Positions 43,232 to 54,539 of a DNA stretch of 54,812 nucleotides are shown here, piece after piece (position 1 is the first letter of the stretch; every line of letters starts with the position of its first letter). The stretch spans positions 539,734 through 594,545 of the forward strand of contig BJOX01000250.1 in NCBI GenBank assembly GCA_009731375.1. The letters run 5' to 3'. The translations under genes and the position numbers were made by a program. Below the pieces are notes generated by a model. That model saw only the letters and a list, made by a program, of their open reading frames with translations. It did not search any database and was not told where the DNA came from. The DNA comes from Paulinella micropora (Eukaryota; Cercozoa; Imbricatea; Euglyphida).

Positions 43232-43348
43232 ATGACGTCGCAAAACCATGAAGGGTACGTACGAGCTGCACTTGAAGCCTTCACAATCATGAAACCAGAG
43301 GAGGAGTACGCACGTGAACGCGCTTCCAGAGCTGCCAGAGACTCCAAG
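43232..43348 (+). CDS. Possible first exon of the transporter gene
   Basis: ATG 43232 opens MTSQNHEGYVRAALEAFTIM followed by a charged stretch ending RASRAARDSK at AAG|GTGCCT, phase 0, 39 codons. The next coding sequence on this strand, the transporter exon at 45081, also begins in phase 0. A charged, soluble N-terminus before membrane helices is plausible. Linkage to the transporter is inferred only from order, strand and phase. Confidence 0.35.
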
Positions 43349-43496
43349 GTGCCTGCATTTGCCGCGTCTTTACGTTTCCTTTCTACGAAATGAAAATGAT
43401 TGATTAAGTGCATTAAGATAGTGATAACACTCGTATCTCTTCTGCTTTATTCCAAATGAATGAAGAGACAGAAAAATGGTAAAAGTCAGTCCGTCC

Positions 43497-43719
43497 CTCT
43501 CTCCTCCCTCCCGGTGCAGCAGCAGTGTTGACACCTCTTTTCCTCCTTTCCCTCCCTTCCCTCCCTCCCTCTTTCCTCCTCCTCCTCGTCCTCCTCCTCC
43601 TCGTCCTCCTCCTCCTCCTACTCCTCCTCGTCCTCCTCCTCGTCCTCCTCCTCATCCTCCTCCTCCTCCTCCTCGTCCTCCCTCCTCGTACTCTCCTCCT
43701 CCTCCTCCTCCCTCCTCCT

Positions 43720-43779
<60 letters not shown>

Positions 43780-43935
43780 ACTCGCGCGCTCTCTCTCTCT
43801 CTCTCTCACTCTCTCTCTATCTATCTATCTCTCTCTCTCTCTCTCTCGATCTCTCTATCTCTCTCGATCTCTCTCTCTCATCTCTCTCTCATCTCTCTCC
43901 CATCTCTCTCTCATCTCTCTCTCATCTCTCTCTCA

Positions 43936-43975
<40 letters not shown>

Positions 43976-43995
43976 TCATTCTTTCATTCTTTCCT

Positions 43996-44026
<31 letters not shown>

Positions 44027-44511
44027 CTGTGTGTGTGTGTGTGTGTGCGTCTCTCTCTTCTCTCTCCCTCTCTCCCTCTCTTGTCTCTCTTCCTCTTCTC
44101 TCTCCCTTCCCACCCACCCACTCACCCTTTTCTTCTTCTTCTTTCTTCTTCTTTCTTCTTCTTCTTCTTCTTCTTCTTCTTCTTCTTCTTCTTCTTCTTC
44201 TTCTTCTTCTTCTTCTTCTTCTTCTTCTTCTTCTTCTTCTTCTTCTTCTTCTTCTTCTTCTTCTTCTTCTTCTTCTTCTTCTTCTTCCTTCTCCTCCTCC
44301 TCCTCCTCCTCTTCTTCTTCATCTTCTCCTCCTCCTCCTCCTCCTCCTCCTCCTCCTCCTCGTCCTTCTCCTTCTCCTTTTCCTTCTTCTCCTTCTTCTT
44401 CTTCTTCTTCTTCTTCTTCTTCTTCTTCTTCTTCTTCTTCTTCTTCTTCTTCTTCTTCTTCTTCTTCTTCTTCTTCTTCTTCTTCTCCTCCTTCTCCTCC
44501 TCCTCCTCCTC

Positions 44512-44554
<43 letters not shown>

Positions 44555-44571
44555 CTCAACGACCTACCTCC

Positions 44572-44638
<67 letters not shown>

Positions 44639-44932
44639 CTTCCTCCTCCTCCTCCTCCTTCTTCTTCTCTTCTTCTTCTTCTTCTTCTTCTTCTTCTTCT
44701 TCTTCTTCTTCTTCTTCTCCTCCTCCTCCTCCTCCTCCTCCTCCTCCTCCTCCTTCACCTTCTCCTCCTCCTTCTCCTCCTTCTCCTCCTTCTCCTCCTC
44801 CTCCTTCTCCTCCTCCTCCTCCTGCTTTTTGCTTTTACTGTTGCTGGTGTTGCTGGTGTTGCTGTTGCTGTTTGGTGGACTCGCCGTTTTCGTCCAAGAC
44901 CTGCCCTCTACCCTAAAAATACTCTGTCTGTT

Positions 44933-45012
<80 letters not shown>

Positions 45013-45070
45013 CTGCTCTCGCTCTCGCTCTCTCGCTCTCTCGCTCTCCCTCTGCCTCTCTCCCTCTCTC
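43497..45070. repeat. 1.6-kb pyrimidine microsatellite tract
   Basis: (TCC)n, (CT)n, (TTTC)n, (TTC)n of several hundred bases, (TATC)n and (CT)n, almost all pyrimidine on the plus strand and without a gap. Frames of over 500 codons here (Ser, Leu, Phe or Lys runs) are artefacts. It ends against the acceptor CTGACATCAG at 45080. Confidence 0.95.
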
Positions 45071-45080
45071 CTGACATCAG

Positions 45081-45668
45081 GCTGGACAGCAGGCCGCGGC
45101 GCACACTATCCAAGTGGAGCCTCTGGACCCAGTCTGCTGCCGGGCCGACCTGAGCTGCACACAGCGCAAGGCGGGCTTCTTTCAGATTCTTCTCAAGCAC
45201 GCTCTGCCCATCGGCCTTGTGCTGGCTATTCTAGTAGGCATGGCTTACCCGCAGCTCGGCGTAGCGGCGGCGCAGCAGCCTGTCTCAGACGTCTGTATCG
45301 TCTACATCTTCTTAATACAAGGACTGTCCATGAAGGCAGAGCAGGCCAAGAAGGCGTTCGGGGCGTGGCGGGCGGCGCTGTTTGGGATCTTTACCATTCT
45401 CCTCTTCACCGCGTGTTCGGCGCCGATCCTGTTGCGCGTCCCGCTGCAGCCACGCGAGTTCAGCCTAGGCCTGGCCATCTTCGCCTGTGCACCCACCACA
45501 ATCTCCACCGGCGTGGTCACTGTGACCACGGCCAAGGGCAACGTAGCCATGGCCTTGTTGCTGACGGTGGCCACCAATCTGCTCGTTGTCTTCTCCATCT
45601 CACTCCTCATCACCCCGCTAGTCTTCAACCACATCGGCGAGCATTCCGTCAAGGTCAACCTGGATGAG
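45081..45668 (+). CDS. SLC10A7-like (bile acid:sodium symporter fold) membrane transporter, partial
   Basis: Exon from acceptor ACATCAG, phase 0. After AGQQAAAHTIQ and a Cys-containing lead it has hydrophobic segments: HALPIGLVLAILVGMAYPQL, SDVCIVYIFLIQGLSMK, ALFGIFTILLFTACSAPILL, FSLGLAIFACAPTTISTGVV and VAMALLLTVATNLLVVFSIS. The motifs IQGLSMK (ISGLSLK in the family), CAPTTISTGVV and GNVAMALLLTVATNL match the SLC10A7/RCH1 branch of the BASS superfamily, linked to intracellular calcium regulation in animals and yeast; substrate here is unknown. About half of a typical 350-450-residue protein; the remaining helices would lie beyond the (GT)n intron and gap. The exon end is approximate because it runs into (GT)n. 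Confidence 0.8.
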
Positions 45669-45673
45669 TTTTG

Positions 45674-46866
45674 CTGTGTGTGTGTGTGTGTGTTGTGTGT
45701 TGTGTGTGTTGTGTGTGTTGTGTGTGTGTGTGTTGTGTGTGTGTGTTGTGTGTGTGTTGTGTGTTGTTGTGTGTGTGTTGTGTGTGTGTTGTGTGTGTTG
45801 TGTGTGTGTTGTGTGTGTGTTGTGTGTGTGTGTGTTGTGTGTGTGTTGTGTGTGTGTTGTGTGTGTGTTGTGTGTGTGTTGTGTGTGTGTTGTTTGTGTG
45901 TTGTGTGTGTGTGTGTGTGTGTGTTGTGTGTGTGTTGTGTGTGTGTTGTGTGTGTNNNNNNNNNNNNNNNNNNNNNNNNNNNNNNNNNNNNNNNNNNNNN
46001 NNNNNNNNNNNNNNNNNNNNNNNNNNNNNNNNNNNNNNNNNNNNNNNNNNNNNNNNNNNNNNNNNNNNNNNNNNNNNNNNNNNNNNNNNNNNNNNNNNNN
46101 NNNNNNNNNNNNNNNNNNNNNNNNNNNNNNNNNNNNNNNNNNNNNNNNNNNNNNNNNNNNNNNNNNNNNNNNNNNNNNNNNNNNNNNNNNNNNNNNNNNN
46201 NNNNNNNNNNNNNNNNNNNNNNNNNNNNNNNNNNNNNNNNNNNNNNNNNNNNNNNNNNNNNNNNNNNNNNNNNNNNNNNNNNNNNNNNNNNNNNNNNNNN
46301 NNNNNNNNNNNNNNNNNNNNNNNNNNNNNNNNNNNNNNNNNNNNNNNNNNNNNNNNNNNNNNNNNNNNNNNNNNNNNNNNNNNNNNNNNNNNNNNNNNNN
46401 NNNNNNNNNNNNNNNNNNNNNNNNNNNNNNNNNNNNNNNNNNNNNNNNNNNNNNNNNNNNNNNNNNNNNNNNNNNNNNNNNNNNNNNNNNNNNNNNNNNN
46501 NNNNNNNNNNNNNNNNGTGTGTGCTGTGCTGTGTGTGTGTGTGTGTGTGTGCTGTGAATGTGTGTTATGTGTGTGTGTGTGTCTGTGTGTTTGTTGCGTT
46601 GTGTGTGTTGCGTTGGTGTTTGTGTGCTTGTTGCGTTATGTGTGTGTTGTGTTGGCGTGTGTGTATGTGTGTGTGTGTGTGCGTGCGTGCGTGTGTGTGT
46701 GTTGGTGTTGTGTGTGTGTGCGTCTGTGTGTGTTGGTGTTGTAGGTGTGTGTGAGTGTGAGTGTATGTGTGTGTGTGTTTTGTGTGAGTGTGTGTGTGTG
46801 TGTGTGTCTGTGTGTTGTGTGTTGTAATGTAAGTGTGTGTGTGCGTGTGTGTGTGTGTGTGAGTGA

Positions 46867-46890
<24 letters not shown>
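45674..46890. repeat. (GT)n/(TGTGTGT)n microsatellite with gap
   Basis: TG repeats with regular TTG interruptions (period about 8-10), N from 45956 to 46516, then more TG with CTG and CATG variants. Cys/Val frames are artefacts. Confidence 0.95.
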
Positions 46891-48325
<1,435 letters not shown>

Positions 48326-49680
48326 ATACTAACACACTCTTCATTTCTGGACACTGAGTGGCACTGCTTGATTCAATGCGTGACTGATCGACCAAACTAC
48401 AATACTTGTAGTCTGACTCGCGACGGCACAATGCGGTTCATGGACACAAATTAATGTGAACGGGCCGCCGGCGTTGGACTGCAGATTTGATTTTCGTAAG
48501 CTGAACTTGATGCAAATTATTCAAAACTGTTTTCAAATCAATTACCGTCCAATAGTATTATACCTGCTCAGTGATGAGTCGGCGGGCGGATGTCTTAAAA
48601 TTGTGTCACCCGGGCCGGTTTCACTTGCCTGGCTTTCCGGGCCGCCGGGCGGCATCTCTACGAAAACTGAAAACTGCAGCGGAGGCTGAGTACGATGTCG
48701 TCCCCCGTGGGGGCAGTCTTGCTTGCATCATGGTGATATTAATACAGCGGCTACTACCAGAACGTCGCCGGTCACAACCGGTCCGATGTGCTTCAAGTGT
48801 TCGTGCCAGTGGAAAGAAATATTCACGCTCCGGCGAAAAGATATTGTACTGCCCGGGCACGACCAATATGATTGACTTTTTGCTAGTTTTGGAGCAAATT
48901 TTTTGTAATGTTTTCCTTCGGAGGCTTACACTTCATCTTCCCACTCAATCCTACGAGTGGCAAGTTTCTCAGTATTAAAAGAGTGATTGCGTAAAAATTG
49001 AAACCATACTTAGCGGGTTATTAATAACAATTTCAAAGTTAGAATAATCAGTGACTCATCATCACTGCTAGTCGGACCGTAGCGGGCTCACTGTGACAGC
49101 GGCCGGCCACCAACTTCACTTGAAGCAGGACTGATCTATTAATCCTGCATACTGAGTCAGTTTATATCAAGTTAATTCAATATTGCTGATCATAGTAGCA
49201 ATACTATTAATGTAGTCACTAGTAGTACTAAACTTAGCCTCCGATGAAGTTCTAGTACCACAAACTCAGGCTGATCATCAAGTTCAAGTGAAAATGATGC
49301 CGGTAGAAATTCAAATGAAAGTTATCATTATGTAAATTCATGATTAGGTAATGTGCCAGTGGCAGATCTGCTATTAATATTAATATAATAGTGAAGAAGT
49401 CACACAAAAATTTATTAGAATGGAAGCTTTGAAAATCAGACTGATTAACTGTTCAGTAGCCACGGTAACTTTGTGACTTATTAATCATATCTAATATTGA
49501 TACTTACTCACTTGTGCTGCGGCTCAAAGCATGACAACTCAGTGCGGTTTTTATTGATTGATGCAAAGCATCGACTTAACAGCAATCATGAGTGATCATC
49601 TTCTCTGATAATCACAATAATTCTCTGATAATCACAATAATTTTGAAGTAGTTGAACAACTTGATTCTCTGATTAAAAAC
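48326..49680. other. Unique AT-rich region; no gene seen
   Basis: Frames up to 135 codons exist on the plus strand (48571-48978) but without start context or motif, and I would not call them. A segment at 48929-48995 resembles 9222-9294 near the 3' end of the PHD-finger gene. A 21-bp tandem repeat (TCTGATAATCACAATAATTC, about 49600-49642) is near the right end. Confidence 0.45.
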
Positions 49681-49740
49681 ACATACTGCTTAGTGCTGCC
49701 TCGGGATTTGAACGCGACAACAACAAGTTGACAACAACAA
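49681..49740 (-). mobile_element. Possible SINE remnant with B-box-like motif
   Basis: The minus strand reads GCGTTCAAATCCCGAGGCAG, a good pol III B-box (GTTCAAATCC), right after (GTT)n. No A-box is visible because simple repeat replaces it. Weak, but similar in layout to the SINE heads elsewhere. Confidence 0.3.
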
Positions 49741-49794
49741 CAACAAAAACAACAACAAAAACAACAAAAACAACGACAACGACAACAACGACAA

Positions 49795-49843
<49 letters not shown>

Positions 49844-49882
49844 GAGAGAGAGAGAGATAGAGAGAGAGAGAGATATAGATAG

Positions 49883-49938
<56 letters not shown>

Positions 49939-49970
49939 TGAGACATCGAAAGAGCGAGCGAGCGAGAGAA

Positions 49971-50036
<66 letters not shown>

Positions 50037-50113
50037 TGAGAGAGAGCTGAGAGAGAGAGAGAGCTGAGAGAGAGAGAGCTGAGAGAGAGAGAGAGAGAGA
50101 TGGATAGATAGAC

Positions 50114-50152
<39 letters not shown>

Positions 50153-50197
50153 CAGATAGATAGACAGACAGACAGGCAGACAGACAGATAGACAGAC

Positions 50198-50220
<23 letters not shown>
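49720..50220. repeat. (AAC)n, (GA)n, (GATA)n microsatellites
   Basis: Compound repeat ending in (AT)n at about 50200-50242. Confidence 0.95.
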
Positions 50221-50229
<9 letters not shown>

Positions 50230-50245
<16 letters not shown>

Positions 50246-50330
50246 TCCCAAAAAACCCATAACACACAAAAAAGGGGAGTTATGGGTAGAGTGCTGGCCA
50301 TTGATATGTTCAAAGCTGTTATATTGAGAG
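50230..50330 (-). other. Unique island between repeats
   Basis: About 90 bases of non-repetitive sequence. The minus strand has acceptor-like ATAACAG and an open frame FEHINGQHSTHNSPFLCVM, then GGGTTTTTT. Possibly an exon remnant; too short to call. Confidence 0.2.
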
Positions 50331-50432
50331 AGAGAGAGATAGATAGATAGATAGATAGATAGACAGATAGATAGATAGATAGATGGATAGATAGATAGAT
50401 AGATAGATAGATGGATGGATGGATAGATAGAC

Positions 50433-50484
<52 letters not shown>

Positions 50485-50515
50485 GTATGTATGTATGTAT
50501 GTATGTATGCATGCA
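50331..50515. repeat. (GATA)n and (GTAT)n microsatellite
   Basis: GATA with GACA and GGAT variants, then GTAT. Confidence 0.95.
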
Positions 50516-50595
50516 TGCATGTATAAATTTTTGTATGTACATACCCAACATTGGGGCGCGACACTGCCCAACCTGATCCACAGGTGCATACAGGT

Positions 50596-51187
50596 GGTGG
50601 GGTGGTGGTAGTGGTGGTAGTGGTAGTGGTGGTGGTGGTGGTCTTGGTGGTGGTGGTGTTGGTGGTGGTGGTAGTGGTGGTGGTGGTAGTGGTGGTGGTG
50701 GTAGTGGTGGTGGTGGTAGTGGTGGTGGTGGTAGTGGTGGTGGTGGTAGTGGTGGTGGTGGTNNNNNNNNNNNNNNNNNNNNNNNNNNNNNNNNNNNNNN
50801 NNNNNNNNNNNNNNNNNNNNNNNNNNNNNNNNNNNNNNNNNNNNNNNNNNNNNNNNNNNNNNNNNNNNNNNNNNNNNNNNNNNNNNNNNNNNNNNNNNNN
50901 NNNNNNNNNNNNNNNNNNNNNNNNNNNNNNNNNNNNNNNNNNNNNNNNNNNNNNNNNNNNNNNNNNNNNNNNNNNNNNNNNNNNNNNNNNNNNNNNNNNN
51001 NNNNNNNNNNNNNNNNNNNNNNNNNNNNNNNNNNNNNNNNNNNNNNNNNNNNNNNNNNNNNNNNNNNNNNNNNNNNNNNNNNNNNNNNNNNNNNNNNNNN
51101 NNNNNNNNNNNNNNNNNNNNNNNNNNNNNNNNNNNNNNNNNNNNNNNNNNNNNNNNNNNNNNNNNNNNNNNNNNNNNNNNNNNNNNN

Positions 51188-51246
<59 letters not shown>
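50596..51246. repeat. (GGTGGTGGTGGTAGT)n minisatellite, gap, (GA)n
   Basis: A 15-bp unit repeated about six times before N 50763-51187, then about 60 bases of (GA)n. Confidence 0.95.
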
Positions 51247-51250
<4 letters not shown>

Positions 51251-51320
51251 ATCACTGAAGGAGCGTCTGGTGAGGACATAGGCCGTCAGCGAGACAAACC
51301 CAAGAGTCACACCTGACAGT
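51247..51320 (-). other. Unique island with possible minus-strand exon
   Basis: The minus strand has acceptor ACACTGTCAG followed by an open hydrophobic frame ([20 protein letters not shown]) running into (CT)n. It could be a membrane-segment exon, but no donor is visible. Low confidence. Confidence 0.25.
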
Positions 51321-51338
51321 GTATGTACTTATGTCTAT

Positions 51339-52010
<672 letters not shown>

Positions 52011-52080
52011 GTCTGTGTGTCTCTGTCGTTCTGCCTGTGCCCGTCTTTCTCTGCTAGCTATCAAAAAAGAACAATGAAAA

Positions 52081-52105
52081 GGGGGAGTGATCCAAAGGCT
52101 CCCCC
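52081..52105. repeat. GC hairpin near the left end of the virus-like element
   Basis: GGGGGAG (52081-52087) and CTCCCCC (52099-52105), perfect 7-bp stem with an 11-base loop. It could belong to the terminal repeat. Confidence 0.55.
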
Positions 52106-52228
52106 CGCCTTTTCGTTTTGAATTTCCCTATCGCAGGCCATTTTTTACAAAGTCGGTCGTATAAAGGGATAACAGCATAAATCCCCATTTTTACATAGGT
52201 GGTCAGACTTTCAGACATTTTATTTTTT

Positions 52229-52270
52229 GCGGTAATGCGGTAAAATGGGACCGCCCCACCGCCCTACCGC
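52229..52270. repeat. GCGGTA/TACCGC inverted and direct repeats
   Basis: GCGGTA at 52229 and 52237, then ACCGC at 52250, 52258 and 52266. Direct repeats on each side and complementary across the centre (AAAATGGG). They lie about 50 bases past the 3' end of the integrase gene. Confidence 0.6.
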
Positions 52271-52321
52271 TGGCTAAAAAAAAACGGCAAAATCGTCCGC
52301 AATTTACTCATAAATCAAAAA

Positions 52322-53242
52322 TTACCTTTTCTTTTTGTGCCGTTTGGTTTCAATTATGTTCTCTGGTTGTATGTCTTCTTTTTTTAACTGTTGCTTTATT
52401 TTCTTCTCCTTCGTTATCTCTTGGACTTGTTCGTTAATTTGCTTTTCATCATCAACTGGCTTTTCAAACTTGGTCTTTAATAACTCACGGGGGCTGACTA
52501 GTTCTTTGTTAGATAGCACAATCTTAAATCCGTTTCTACCCAAAACCGTATATATCTGCTTTGACCAAGTTCGTCCTCCTTTTGAAAATAGATTTCGTTG
52601 AACTTCCCTTCTTACCTTATCACCCGGTTCAAATTCATTAATACTTTCATCTCTTTCAATTTTTTGTTTATTAGTAGCTTTTCCATTTAATACATCAATT
52701 GGTCTAGCTTTGATTGTTGGATGGAAACGATTATTGTAAGCTTTAACCATATCATCAATGTATGAGACCCAGTCAAAGTTTCCATTTGTTTCAAATAGTA
52801 TATCAAACCACCTTCTAATAGTTCTGATAACTCTATCAACTATTGCGAGTGCTTTGTGGTCTCCTACTTCAACTGTTCTGTGTTCAATGTTATGTTCATC
52901 AAAATATTTATTAACTGCTCCTTTGTATTCTCCTCCGCTATCTGTTGTAATGATTTCTGGAATATATGGAATAGATTTTAAACCAGTATATACTTCATTC
53001 GCAGTTTTATTTTTCAGCGGTCTAACTTCTAAAAATCTACTATTAGTGTCAATCCAAACCAACATAAAGGCATATTTTTTATTACCTGGTTTATCTTTTA
53101 ACTTGGACATATCAGCCAAATCTACGAACACTTGTTTCAACGGTTTATCAGCCCATATCGTATTCCATTTCTTACTTTGTTTTTTCTGATAATGTAGTTC
53201 TAATGCCTGTTGCTCTTTCAGTTCTTGTATATGGTCGTCCAT
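52322..53242 (-). CDS. rve-family integrase of a Polinton-like element
   Basis: 306 residues. Integrase joins element ends to host DNA. Core: KQVFVDLADM (Asp41), YAFMLVWIDTNSRFLEVRPL, IITTDSGGEYKG (Asp101), GDHKALAIVDRVIRTIRRWF, where the third acidic residue is Asp136 at the position of the usual Glu, then YNNRFHPTIKARPIDVLNGK. C-terminal SH3-like part: FEPGDKVRR ... YTVLGRNGFKIVLSNKELVS, then a Lys/Glu-rich tail. The HKALAIVDR-type motif and the W..VDLADM start place it with Polinton/virophage/Tlr integrases rather than gypsy or copia, from memory of family features. The N-terminal zinc-binding region is not obvious; the start is the first ATG. Intact frame, AT-rich codons. Confidence 0.85.
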   Translation of the reverse strand: MDDHIQELKEQQALELHYQKKQSKKWNTIWADKPLKQVFVDLADMSKLKDKPGNKKYAFMLVWIDTNSRFLEVRPLKNKTANEVYTGLKSIPYIPEIITTDSGGEYKGAVNKYFDEHNIEHRTVEVGDHKALAIVDRVIRTIRRWFDILFETNGNFDWVSYIDDMVKAYNNRFHPTIKARPIDVLNGKATNKQKIERDESINEFEPGDKVRREVQRNLFSKGGRTWSKQIYTVLGRNGFKIVLSNKELVSPRELLKTKFEKPVDDEKQINEQVQEITKEKKIKQQLKKEDIQPENIIETKRHKKKR

Positions 53243-53248
53243 CGCCTT

Positions 53249-53506
53249 CTAATACTTAATGACACCTAATGCTTTATCTCTATATATTGCTCTTTCTTTT
53301 TTTTCAAGTTCAAAACAATAATTAGAACAAAACTCATACATATAAAACCAATCAAAACTATCATCAATGGCTGTAATCTGTCGGTTCGCTAAACACAGTG
53401 TTAATCCACACACATAGCAACTAGCGAAGTCATACATACGATGATTATATATGTAGTCCATAATGTGTAAGCGAACATCTAATGGTAGGTTTTTTATCTT
53501 GTTCAT
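53249..53506 (-). CDS. Small Cys-rich virus-type protein
   Basis: 85 residues from ATG 53506, 6 bases upstream of the integrase start and on its strand, so possibly co-transcribed. It begins MNKIKNLPLDVRLHIMDYIY, which looks like an F-box-like helix pair (leucine-rich start, LPxDV), then CYVCGLTLC and FCSNYCFELEKKERA, a Cys4 (CxxC ... CxxxC) zinc site. Small proteins with F-box-like start and a treble-clef-like zinc site are common in large DNA viruses of protists; the assignment is by resemblance. Confidence 0.65.
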   Translation of the reverse strand: MNKIKNLPLDVRLHIMDYIYNHRMYDFASCYVCGLTLCLANRQITAIDDSFDWFYMYEFCSNYCFELEKKERAIYRDKALGVIKY

Positions 53507-53548
53507 CTCTATTTTTGGTGAAGATTTTTTTTAAAAGGTTCATATAGT

Positions 53549-53806
53549 ATGAGATTTTCAAACTCAAGTGTAAAAAATAAAAAATATACAACTACAACAC
53601 CAAAAGGAAAAACAATTCATTTCGGTGATGTCAGATATGAGCATTATAAAGACCGCATAGGACTTTTTTCGCATCTCAACCATTTAGATAAAGAAAGAAG
53701 AAGAAATTATAGAGCAAGAGCAAAAGCTATAAGAAATTCAAAAGGTGAATTAACATACAACAATCCAGAGTATGCTAATTACTATTCTTATCATTATCTT
53801 TGGTAG
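53549..53806 (+). CDS. Small conserved virus-type protein (DUF5754-like)
   Basis: 85 residues, plus strand, divergent from the Cys-rich gene across 42 bases that include an A/T tract. Contains PKGKTIHFGDVRYEHYKDRI, HLNHLDKERRRNYRARAKAI and a WYSYHYLW-type aromatic end (YANYYSYHYLW). The order of a KxIHFG motif, a charged Arg/Lys helix and a Tyr/Trp C-terminus recalls small proteins of unknown function in phycodnaviruses and mimivirus relatives. The name is from memory and should be treated as a resemblance. Its end is 2 bases from the end of the convergent next gene. Confidence 0.6.
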   Translation: MRFSNSSVKNKKYTTTTPKGKTIHFGDVRYEHYKDRIGLFSHLNHLDKERRRNYRARAKAIRNSKGELTYNNPEYANYYSYHYLW

Positions 53807-53808
53807 GT

Positions 53809-54456
53809 TCAGAACTTTAAAAATATCTTTGAAACATCATTGTCTTCTTTTTTTGGTTTCTCGGGTTGTTGGTTATAAACATTAACTGATATGTTTGATT
53901 TCTTACCTTTACCCTTTTTAGGTTTTGGCTCTTCCTCCTCGCTTTCCTCGCTTTCACTCTCGCTCTCTTCTAGTTCGGGCAGTTTCTTTTTTACCGCTTT
54001 CTTCACCTTCTTCTGTTTAGTCTTCAATTTTATACCCGCAACCCGACTGGCAACGATATCTACGAAATCCTGNNNNNNNNNNNNNTCACTCTCGCTCTCT
54101 TCTAGTTCGGGCAATTTCTTTTTTACCGCTTTCTTCACCTTCTTCTGTTTAGTCTTCAATTTTATACCCGCAACCCGTCGGGCAACGATATCTACGAAAT
54201 CCTGTTCTACCTCTTCTTCCGAGCTACTTTCTTCACTTTTCTCACCGTCTCTTCCATCTATCATATCCCTCGCCAATTGCTTCTTAGTAATGTGGTCCAT
54301 CTTTTCGTCTTCGTTCATTTCTTTCACATTCTTAGCCTCTTCCTCCGCTAGTAATTCCCTCGCCCTCTCAATCTTTCTCTGCTTAGCCTGGTTCTTCTTA
54401 GCCTCCCACCCCTTTTCAAGATTTTTCATAGCGACCTCTCTATTACCTCTTGGCAT
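53809..54456 (-). CDS. Lys/Glu/Ser-rich protein with internal 43-residue repeat
   Basis: 215 residues (with a 13-base gap at 54073-54085) from ATG 54456. N-terminus MPRGNREVAMKNLEKGWEAK, a charged helix, an acidic Ser/Glu part, then QDFVDIVA(R/S)RVAGIKL followed by KTKQKKVKKAVKKKLPELEE twice, a third acidic stretch and ISVNVYNQQPEKPKKED. The repeats differ at a few bases. Highly charged proteins are common in such elements; function unknown. The gap lies exactly between the two repeats, so copy number may be an assembly effect. Convergent with the preceding gene. Confidence 0.6.
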   Translation of the reverse strand: MPRGNREVAMKNLEKGWEAKKNQAKQRKIERARELLAEEEAKNVKEMNEDEKMDHITKKQLARDMIDGRDGEKSEESSSEEEVEQDFVDIVARRVAGIKLKTKQKKVKKAVKKKLPELEESESXXXXXQDFVDIVASRVAGIKLKTKQKKVKKAVKKKLPELEESESESEESEEEEPKPKKGKGKKSNISVNVYNQQPEKPKKEDNDVSKIFLKF

Positions 54457-54539
54457 TGTATAACTTGTTTATATTATTATACAAAATAATATTATTTAGT
54501 TTTTATTAATAAACAATTTTTTAACAAATATGACCTACA

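Noticed and set aside
43525-45667. Very long open frames rich in Ser, Leu, Phe, Lys, Arg/Glu or Cys/Val (also at 432-2033, 5134-6210, 45671-46744, 46863-48357 and 49673-51310)
   Set aside because: They are translations of dinucleotide to tetranucleotide repeats, which lack stops in several frames at once, and many cross N-gaps.
48571-48978. 135-codon plus-strand frame as a gene
   Set aside because: No recognisable motif, poor start context and overlap with a segment repeated at 9.2 kb.
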